This document shows, one piece after another, positions 57,501 to 64,000 of a stretch of 64,000 bases of DNA; within the stretch, counting starts at the first letter, position 1, and each line of letters starts with the position of its first letter. Under the pieces are notes generated by a model that worked only from the letters and a program-made list of their open reading frames with translations, made no database searches and was not told where the DNA came from. The translations under genes and the position numbers were made by a program. Source of the DNA: Eublepharis macularius (taxonomy: Eukaryota > Chordata > Lepidosauria > Squamata > Eublepharidae); the NCBI RefSeq assembly GCF_028583425.1, contig NC_072796.1, positions 143,353,464 through 143,417,463 on the forward strand. The letters are read 5' to 3'.

Positions 57501-60500
57501 AGACAGCTGCCACAAGCTCACCGTGCTCCACTCACTCAGCACGTTTCAGGCGTTAGGAAGTTTTGCACGCCGCCATCAGTGCAGCTCCCCTGCCAGTCCA
57601 GGGAGCAATACTGCCAGCACCTGGTAGTCGAGGAGCAACCTACAAGAGCACCACCCTCAGGCACCTGCAACCCCCACCGACATCAGAGGAGGGCCTTGTC
57701 CACTGAGCCGCTGCAAAGCACAAGGGGCTCCAAAGACCAAACCCTGCAGCATGCACGCAACATGCAAACCGCACGGCAGCCCCCCTGGAGAGCATGCCTT
57801 CCCAAAACTCAGCGCTGGTTTGCCTGGCTGAAGTGGGGGCTCCCACGGACTTGCAGGAAAGCTTCCCCCTCCTCGGTTTTTATTCAGGGAGGAAGAAAGA
57901 CTTCCTTCCCTCCTGCAGCCCCTCCCCTCCCCGAGTGTCTGGATGGCTCTCAGCCCAGCCCTTCGAGCTGATGCGGAGGCCACCGAAACCCAATCCGGCA
58001 GCGGCGCACACGGGCACGGCAGCACCATTCAAGGAATGCAAATTCAAACCACAAGCCAGGCTGCAACAGGAAGAGCGATTTAATATTTCCTGATTTAGGG
58101 GGAGACGAGTGTGTGGAAAACTGGGGGCTAATCCCCCGCCCAGAGGTCAGGCCTGCCTTCATACCTAATACGTTATGGGCCGTGGAGCATTATCCAGCCC
58201 TCATATTACACACAGAGCACTTGCAGTCGCGTTGATGAAAAACAAAAATCAGTTCCACATGGCAGGTAGGGAAGCCCCCCCCTTCCCCCCCACCCACCCC
58301 CACTCTTTCCACTACGCAGTACCTGCAGGGGTCGAGAGGCCGCGGGGGCTGCCCACGGCTGAGGCTCTTCCTTTCCTTGGATGGCAGGTTCTTGGGGGGC
58401 TGGACACCCACCGTGCAGCTGACTCGCAGCAGCAGAGTCACAAAAAGCTCCGCGTAGAGGCCCACAACAGCCGGCCCAGACTCCGGGACAGACATGAGCT
58501 CATGCAGGGCGCGTGTGGCCTGGAAGAGGAGCAGCAGGAGGAGATCGGCCAGGTTAAAGGGAGGAGGAGGAGGAGGGAGCTGCCCAACCTGGCCCACACT
58601 GGGGGCACCACCCAAGGGGAACAGGCACGCCCCGAAAGCAGCACTGCGCCGCCAGGCCCGGGCAAGGGCTGGGCTCCACAGGCCCATCCCAGGGGCAAAT
58701 CCAGGCCAGAAAGAGATCCCCAGAACCCACACAGTCCATCCTGCAGCCATAAAGAGGGGGGCTCATCTAGAAAAGCCCCCCCCAAGACCAGCCCCCACAA
58801 CAACCAAGGCAGGCGCCTACTTGCAGGCACTCAAGTGCCCAGGCCATAAGCACCCAGCTGGCAGGCCCCTCACCCCCACTCGCAGCACTCAGAACTGGGA
58901 GGGCACCAAAGGGACCCAGAGGCCAGTGGGGGGGAGGGGCCATTTGGACAATGCCAGCAGAGCTGCTCGGCTAAGGCCAGGCAGAACCTTCTGCCCCCTG
59001 CGTGCCTGCAGCACTCCTTGCCACAGCCTGGCAGAGGGGCACCCAGGGAGCAGGCCAGGCCAGGCCCCCTTCCCCCAAGGAGGCTGGGGGCCCATGCAGG
59101 CAGCTCGGCCAGAGGCAAACTGGAAAACTGCCAGCAGTGGGAACTCATGCACCACGTGTGCCAAGGACAAGGTTGCGGGGGGGGGGGGAGAGAGAGCACT
59201 CCCGGCATGGCTCAGTGGAAAGGGAGGGGCAGGAATACAGGAGGAGCCAAGCCCAACCGAGGCCCCCGGGATACTGCCAGGAAACTAGCTTCAGTTAGGT
59301 AGCAGGTTTGGTCTGCAACTGAACAGCGAGATTGGAGCCCCGTGGCTGGACCCCAGGGGCATCTCAGAGGCCAACCAGACTCTCGGGGTCGGAGCTGTTG
59401 AGAGCCTGAGCTGCCTTCCTCAGAATCAGCCCAAGGGGCTCCATTGCTCAGAACTTGGCAATGAACACAAGTTCAGCAATCTCAGAATGAAACCTGCCCT
59501 TGAAGCGTCTCCATTTGAGAACAGGCACTTTTAGGTCAGCAATGGAACGTCCTGGAACTCAAACAGCTGCAGCCCAGTGGGGTTCAGCGGCCGGGTTGGG
59601 AATCGGCCCTCTGCTGGTTCGACTCCTACAACTGCCCTGAGCTCTGCAGGCGGCCTTGGGTCAGCCCCTCCTCTCAGCCCAGCTCCCCAGCTGCATTGTG
59701 GGGGCAAGAAGAACCCGGGCTTTGTTCCCTGCTCTGAGTGGGGCACTCACCTGTCTAGAAGAGCGGTGTGTAAGTGCGCCACTATTGTTGTGATTAACAT
59801 TCTCCCCCTGGTTTGGAGGTGTTGTGATTTTAATGTCAGATTTATGTCCAGTTATTCCCTTGCATAAGGACTGGCCTGTCTGCCCAATGCACAGAATGGA
59901 ACGACAAGTGTCAGCAATGCATCTCTCGAAAGCTCTGAAAATCTTGTTGATCTCTAAGGTGCTACTGGATTCAAGTCCTACCGGGAAGCTTGCACACACG
60001 GCACGGCCAGTGCTTTGCCCCATTTGGCACCCCAAACTGACAGCAGGGCAGGCTACGTTTAAAATACAGGAGCAAAACCCCCCAAAAAACCATTCCCAGA
60101 CTGGGTGGCTGAGCAGCTTTGGAATCCATCCGCAGGCCTCCCGGGCAGAGCTGACTTCCAGCCGTGGCCCCTCGGTGCCTCAAGCAGGGCTCAGCTGAGA
60201 TTCCACCCCCCACCCCACCCTTCCACGAAGGGCTTGCCAAGCCGGAAAGCAGCCCAAAGTGATGCCATGTCGGCCTCCACCCGAGCAGCTCATGAACGAA
60301 GGCGGCAAGCCCAGAGGCCAGTCTCCGGAAACACCCATGCAGCTCTGAGCAGGTGCTCACTGAGTGGACCAAGAGCCGGATGCTGCTCACAGCACGGCAA
60401 GCCCCGGGGCGTCCTCCAAGCACCACCTCACCACGGTGGCGGCATGCCAGGGCCCTTCCAGACTCCCCTGCCCACAGGAGCCCACGGCCATCCCTTGCTA

Positions 60501-62336
60501 GATGGACGGGATCTGGCATAGGGCTCTTTTTCTGCAGCCGCCGCACTTCCCCAGCACTGGAAACGGCCCCGTCCGGCCACCCAGAAAACGCAGGGAGTCG
60601 GGCGGGGGAAGAAACCGTGCGGGCCTCCTCAGCTGGCCCGTGCCTGTGTGGCCCTGACTGCTGAGGAGCAAACTCCCCTCTTCCCTTCAGCCCTGGAGAG
60701 CCACAGCGAGGCCAGCAGCCAGCCACCTTTGTGGCCTGGGCTTTCCCAAGCACCCCCAATCAGGCACGCCCCACCTTTCTGGAAAGCAGCCGCCTCTTGC
60801 CCCCCAAGGCTCTTCCGCCTACCCGTCACATGCAGGGACAGAAGTCCACTTGTGCCCAGCGCAGGGGTGGGCAGCACAGGTGTCTGGGGCAAGTGCTGGC
60901 AGCAGCAAACAGTTTGACTAAACGTTAGACTAAAAGGCTCAGTGAGAAAGGCAGACGGCAAGTAACAAAAAAAATTAAAAGCAAATTCCATGTTGAATTT
61001 TGGATGATAGCTGCCTCAAACACGCACATTTTTTAAATTAAATTTTAATTTTAAAACAAAATTGAAGATTTTGCATTGAAAGGCACCCCCCCCCTTGCCA
61101 CCACCACAACAGTGATCCAGATTTCTGCATTTGCCATTTTTGCCAAAAGCAGCTCTGCATATCACCTGGAGGCAAGGTGGGGCGCGCAGGCAGCAGATAC
61201 TTTGGTTCCAGGCTAGCCCCACGGGGGCTGATCCTGCTCTCAGATCCACCAGGGAAGGGGAGCACTGAGTACCTGCCACTCTGGGGTGGGGGAGACGGGA
61301 CCTGCAGGGCTCTGGCTTTGTGGGGAGCAGAAAGGAACACCCTCCCTCCTCCAGATGTGGTGCGCTGGCTTCTCCCAGATGTGGCCCACTGCGGGATCTG
61401 GGATTGCCCCGCCCCGCCATGCCGGGTCTGGAGCACCAGCCAGGGGCGGGGGCTCCTAAGGACATCAGAAGAGCCCTGCCGGATCAGGCCAGCGGCTCAT
61501 TCCCAGCAGGATGGATTCATTGCTTCAGGGGAGAGGGAAATTTTCACAGCTGCCTTCCTGCTGGCCAAGCAGCGTTTATTTCCTGGGGGGGATAAAATCC
61601 ACAGGGATCTCCCGGGAGGACGAACACCTGAGAGGCTCTTTATGAGCTGGCGGATTAGCACTAATAGGCATTATACGGCGGCGATGTGTTCTTTCCAGAG
61701 CCCAAGCCTGGCACAGACGCCGGAGCGGAGGAAATGAGAGCGGCAGCCCAGGTGTGGGGGCTGGCGGGAGCAGGCTGGGATACTCACAGCCAGGGGGAGG
61801 AAGGTGGCAATGCGCTCCGAGCTGCTCCCTCGCAAGAAGGACTTGGTCTCCTTGTACGGGACGTCCCGGTTGACTTTCTCCAGCAGCAGCTGCAAAACCT
61901 GGGAAGCCAGGGTGGGCTCGGGAGCCAGCGCCCGCCACATGGTGCAGCTGTAGCTGCAGGAAGCAAGGGACACCCGTCACGGCACGCCAGCCCCCTGCCT
62001 CCGCAGCCCTTCGAGGGCATCCCCAGAGGCTCCCTCTCTGAGGACACATGGCCACGTGGGGCCTCACGGGTTGCACCGGGCTCAGCGGCAAAGCGCTCAG
62101 AGTCCTTCGGCCCACAGAGGCCACCAACCCGCTCGGCCCCAGGCTCAGCCTCTACCCTGCAGAGGAAGCCACGGGCCATACCTGTCCAAGGGCAGAGGGT
62201 TGCCCAGGAGGCTGGAGACAACGGCGGCCTGGTGCTGGGAGGCCAGGATGTAGACGGTCTGCTGGGCAGCCTTCCGGACGTGCTCCTCGTCCACCTCCTG
62301 CAGCCGGTCATGCAGCACCTCCAGGATCTGCGGCAC
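48450..62336 (-). CDS. MROH1: Maestro heat-like repeat protein MROH1, last 12 coding exons
   Basis: MROH1 is a large HEAT-repeat protein (about 1640 residues in human, from memory). Its role is poorly defined and has been linked to lysosomes. Exons in transcript order are 62336-62182, 61953-61788, 58519-58323, 54606-54469, 54143-54029, 53153-53007, 52140-51952, 51375-51220, 51120-50986, 50183-50081, 49924-49859 and 48535-48450. They join in phase and give 550 residues and a TGA. Recognisable family blocks are VYILASQH, DVPYKETKSFL, LLAGAMAKYAGPKL, YDSQRVTTTAFFAE, HIAIRIRPFFDN, ACKFALRMCGP and ETLGRLVRIV. Alternating amphipathic helices fit HEAT repeats. No catalytic motif is visible. Upstream exons lie beyond the window end. 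The gene converges tail to tail with BOP1, as in mammals. Confidence 0.95.
49859..49924 (-). CDS. MROH1: MROH1 exon
   Basis: This 66-bp exon encodes FLVLHVDRVHCQQLDLDELVA with a split codon at each end. It is too short for open-frame detection. Confidence 0.92.
50081..50183 (-). CDS. MROH1: MROH1 exon
   Basis: Encodes MENYPDMLSRLIATNLF through AAAPMFV plus one base. The opening ATG is an internal Met, not a start codon. Confidence 0.95.
50986..51120 (-). CDS. MROH1: MROH1 exon
   Basis: Encodes ACKFALRMCGPSMG through GEFMNDACKHL, 45 codons. Two GT choices exist at the 3' end. The first, GTGGGT, keeps phase with the next exon and is preferred over GTGAGG four bases later. Confidence 0.94.
51220..51375 (-). 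CDS. MROH1: MROH1 exon
   Basis: Encodes EKPELRHSSIVLFGNL through LHLQDPKAEVVK, 52 codons in phase 0. Confidence 0.95.
51952..52140 (-). CDS. MROH1: MROH1 exon
   Basis: Encodes VRQHGTQLLASMINGMDD through LHIAIRIRPFFDN, 63 codons in phase 0. Confidence 0.95.
52375..52455 (+). mobile_element. CR1 3' terminus in MROH1 intron
   Basis: CCTTGTGCAGGGGGCTGAAC, TTAGATGACCCTTGGCATCC and CAGCTCGATGTTTCTATGAA form a diverged CR1 3' end, antisense to MROH1. Confidence 0.7.
53007..53153 (-). CDS. MROH1: MROH1 exon
   Basis: Encodes LLKSNVVNDLVLLESLM through GLGNMAVGSPGK, 49 codons in phase 0. VRMLALRGLGNMA is a typical HEAT helix. Confidence 0.95.
54029..54143 (-). CDS. MROH1: MROH1 exon
   Basis: Encodes AMAKYAGPKLSPIVK through YDSQRVTTTAFFAE, with the leading base completing a Gly codon. 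Confidence 0.94.
54469..54606 (-). CDS. MROH1: MROH1 exon
   Basis: Encodes SAVETLKAMLTQGGTGK through AGGWELLHSVERHHEGAALLA. GGWEL followed by LLAGAMAKYAG across the next junction is a MROH family signature. Confidence 0.94.
56855..56985 (+). repeat. L2-like LINE 3' tail
   Basis: TTTTGTACCCTGTCCTGAGC and GGGCAGGGTGGGTTAAACAC followed by AATAAACTAAACTAAAACTA is a LINE 3' tail. The palindromic repeat at 56990 is inserted at or next to its end. Confidence 0.5.
56990..57166. repeat. Palindromic Penelope-related repeat, copy 3
   Basis: The left arm shows AGCATAAGCTTTTGAGAACC and the right arm GGTTCTTGAAAGCTTATGCT. It continues to AAGTTGGTGGGTCTTAAAGG, CTACTGGACTC and CCAACACAGCTAACTTCTC. Both arms have a substitution in the GAAA or CTGACGA motif. 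It lies in the MROH1 intron of 3.7 kb. Confidence 0.85.
58323..58519 (-). CDS. MROH1: MROH1 exon
   Basis: Encodes ATRALHELMSVPESG through RGQPPRPLDPC plus two bases. The segment after VSCTVGVQPP is a proline- and lysine-rich linker between helices. A 3.7 kb intron follows. Confidence 0.92.
59565..59795 (+). mobile_element. tRNA-derived SINE with MIR-like body
   Basis: GCTGGTTCGACTCC marks the B box. GCGGCCTTGGGTCAGCC, CCAGCTGCATTGTGGGG and TCTAGAAGAGCGGTGTGTAA follow in the same order as in the SINE at 21044. It abuts a Penelope remnant. Confidence 0.7.
59796..59990 (-). mobile_element. Penelope-like element remnant with GIY-YIG endonuclease part
   Basis: On the minus strand the frame reads RSILCIGQTGQSLCKGITGH and then KSDIKI, resembling the GIY-YIG endonuclease of Penelope-like retroelements (IGQTG, then GH with SDI). 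It is preceded on that strand by CCAGTAGCACCTTAGAGATC and GAGCTTTCGAGAG, which are the ends of the palindromic repeats found elsewhere here. No catalytic tyrosine pair is preserved in view, and the copy is dead. Confidence 0.55.
61455..61510 (-). mobile_element. CR1-type 3' fragment, minus orientation
   Basis: ACATCAGAAGAGCCCTGCCG and GATCAGGCCAGCGGCTCATT are the reverse complement of the CR1-type end seen at 40216-40545. Confidence 0.6.
61788..61953 (-). CDS. MROH1: MROH1 exon
   Basis: Encodes YSCTMWRALAPEPTLASQ through SSSERIATFLPLA. The first base completes a Ser codon from the previous exon. Confidence 0.94.
62182..62336 (-). CDS. MROH1: MROH1 exon (most 5' in window)
   Basis: Encodes VPQILEVLHDRLQEVDEEH through GNPLPLD plus two bases. 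A CCCCGCAG acceptor precedes it and a GTATGG donor follows. Confidence 0.93.
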
Positions 62337-62596
62337 CTGCGGGGAAGGGAGCGCAGCAGCTTCAGTGGGGGGGGGCTCTCTCCTCTCTTCACCCCCAGGG
62401 ACCCTCACACAGAGCACGGGGCCACGCCAGGACTGAAAGGAGCCCAAGCCCAGCCTCGCATAACCCTGGAAGGGAGGGGGGCTCATGGCAGCGCATGATC
62501 AGGCAGCGCCACCCGCTGGCACAGAAGGGAACAGCTGCCTGGACTGGCCATGCCTTTGCCAGGAGAACAGACCCAGGCGAGTCGGCCGTGTTACGT

Positions 62597-62803
62597 CTGC
62601 AGTAGCAAAAGAGCAGAGAGTCCAGGAGCACCTTTAAGACGAACCAGCTTTACTGTAGCATAAGCTTCTGAGAACCACAGCTCTCTTCGTCAGATACACC
62701 GCCGTTCTCCTCGTCATGCATCTGACAAAGAGAGCTGTGGTTCTCGAAAGCTTATGCTACAGTCAAGTGGGTTAAAGGTGCCACCGGACTCTTCACTATT
62801 TTG
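62597..62803. repeat. Palindromic Penelope-related repeat, copy 4
   Basis: The left arm starts CTGCAGTAGCAAAA and passes GAGTCCAGGAGCACC, AGCATAAGCTTCTGAGAACC and TCGTCAGATACA. A short centre follows, and the right arm repeats these elements inverted, ending CACTATTTTGC. This copy has the longest paired arms (about 90 bases each). Confidence 0.88.
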
Positions 62804-63410
62804 CCAGGAGAGCGTGCCCTCCGGCCTGGGCCAGGCTCGCCCCACTGCCAGTACACAGAACACGCCTCTTTTCTCCAACACGCAGCCTAAGTCGTAGTGG
62901 GGTCTTTCTGACCTGGGCCCTGACCATGCAAGCCACCCTCCCCCTGCCCCCTGGAATCACCGCACAGCAAGCTACGTTGTCCCAGGGGCCATTTTCTCCC
63001 CATGAGGGCCCCCTCCTCTGAAACTGCCTAGCTCAGCCCTGCTGATCAGCCCCAGATGCCGTTGCTCTTGCCTAACGCCCTGGGGCACTCTGTCCACATA
63101 TAACCCCCCCCCTACTCCCCGGAGGATTGCCTCAGCTCCAGCCTGTGCATGGCGGGGCAGAGAAGGGGGACCTTCCCTACAGCACTGTTGTCCCCAGGCA
63201 AGGAGGGTCTTCTCCCTGGTGCTGCCTCCTGCTCTGCCTGGCAGAGGAATCCTCGATTAACCCCCTCAAGCAGGAGAATCAAGGGCTTCTTCCCCTTCTG
63301 GGAAGGAGGGAGAGCGTGGCTGCAAGAGGCATGGTGGGGCAGGCAGAGTCCCTCTGCATATCAAAGACCGTGAGAGTCAAATGAGCCATAATACATTAGG
63401 GGACTCCCTG
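62804..63410. other. Non-coding, MROH1 intron
   Basis: No MROH1 exon could be recognised upstream of 62336, and no repeat is obvious in this part. Confidence 0.55.
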
Positions 63411-64000
63411 TGGCCGCCAGGGTTACTTAAACACAGAGCACCTCTATCACCCCCTTAATCAAAACCATGAGGCGGATCCTGAGATGGAGAGAGAAGTAAG
63501 GGAGATGACAGAAGTGGAAAACGTAATGTTGGGTGGCGTCAACTACCCTTAAGACTAACCAACTTTATTGTAGCATAATAGAGCCACAGCTCTCTTCGTC
63601 AGAGGCATCGTCAGTGGTTCTCGAAAGCTGACGATGCATCTACCGAAAAGAGCTGTGGCTCTCGAAAGCTTATGCTGCAATAAAGTTAGTTCATCTTAAA
63701 GGTGTTATTGGACCCTTTGCTATTTTGCTACTGCAGACTAACACAGCTAACTCCTCTGGATCTTCAACTACCCTCACACTGACTAGGTAAACATCCACTC
63801 GAATCGCTCTGTAGAAATGAGATTCCTAGATGTTATAAATGACTGAACACTGGAACAGTTGATTGCAGAGCCAACCGGAGGGGCAGCGGTGCTGGACGTG
63901 GTTCTGAGAGGGGCTCAAGGCCTGGAGCAAGACGCGGAAGTCATTGCACCAATTAGGAGCAGTGAGCACTTATTTAAAACTACACGAATTATGGCTCACA
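63411..64000 (+). mobile_element. Decayed CR1-like LINE endonuclease region, interrupted by the palindromic repeat
   Basis: Removing the insertion (63550-63774, element plus one duplicate), the plus strand reads VMLGGVNYPHTD and then RFLDVIND, LEQLIAEPTGGAAVLDVVL and LEQDAEVIAPIRSSEH. This pattern resembles the GDFN, FLD, PTRG and LDLV motifs of CR1-like AP endonucleases. Stops are present, so it is a relic. It runs off the window. Confidence 0.5.
63550..63763. repeat. Palindromic Penelope-related repeat, copy 5, with target-site duplication
   Basis: The element runs from TAAGACTAACCAACTTTATT to CTAACTCCTCTGGATCT. It is flanked by the 11-base direct repeat TCAACTACCCT at 63539-63549 and 63764-63774. 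The arms hold AGAGCTGTGGCTCTC and GAAAGCTTATGC. The centre is a second small palindrome (CGATGCATC with CTGACGATGC). Confidence 0.9.

Noticed and set aside
62389-62631. Upstream MROH1 exon candidate
   Set aside because: The frame has no HEAT-like helix pattern, and no suitable acceptor and donor pair was found.

Overview
This is vertebrate nuclear DNA, almost certainly from a squamate reptile. It has multi-exon genes with GT-AG introns and a squamate repeat mix: a Sauria-type tRNA SINE, RTE/BovB and CR1/L2-type LINE fragments, and Penelope-related repeats. A gecko is a reasonable guess but the sequence does not prove it. Most long open frames are non-coding shadows of GC-rich DNA. Only three genes can be supported, and all have clear homologues: SCX, BOP1 and MROH1.

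Layout. Positions 1 to about 35.9 kb hold no BOP1 exon I can recognise, but contain the complete coding sequence of scleraxis (SCX) on the minus strand. SCX exon 1 is 28412-28936 and its short last coding exon is 18338-18376, separated by a 10 kb intron. From 35899 to 43517 on the plus strand lie 13 coding exons of BOP1, which encode 616 residues including the WD40 part. The first roughly 130 residues are missing and probably lie upstream of the window, so SCX sits antisense inside a very long BOP1 intron, as it does in mammals. From 62336 down to 48450 on the minus strand lie the last 12 coding exons of MROH1 (550 residues). BOP1 and MROH1 are therefore tail to tail, the same order as in mammals. 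Every reconstructed exon joins its neighbour in phase, and each of the three chains ends in a stop codon.

Retroelement debris fills the introns and the 4.9 kb between the BOP1 and MROH1 stop codons. The most interesting part is a family of palindromic repeats (five clear copies plus one old, decayed copy). Each arm resembles the core of a hammerhead ribozyme: CUGAYGA, a hairpin, GAAA, then GCUUAUGC. One copy (63550-63763) is bounded by an 11-bp target-site duplication. A related piece at about 59.8-60.0 kb is fused to a GIY-YIG-like coding remnant on the minus strand, which points to Penelope-like retroelements as the source.

The genes do unrelated jobs: SCX is a tendon and ligament transcription factor, BOP1 acts in 60S ribosome assembly, and MROH1 is a HEAT-repeat protein. 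What links them is conserved synteny.
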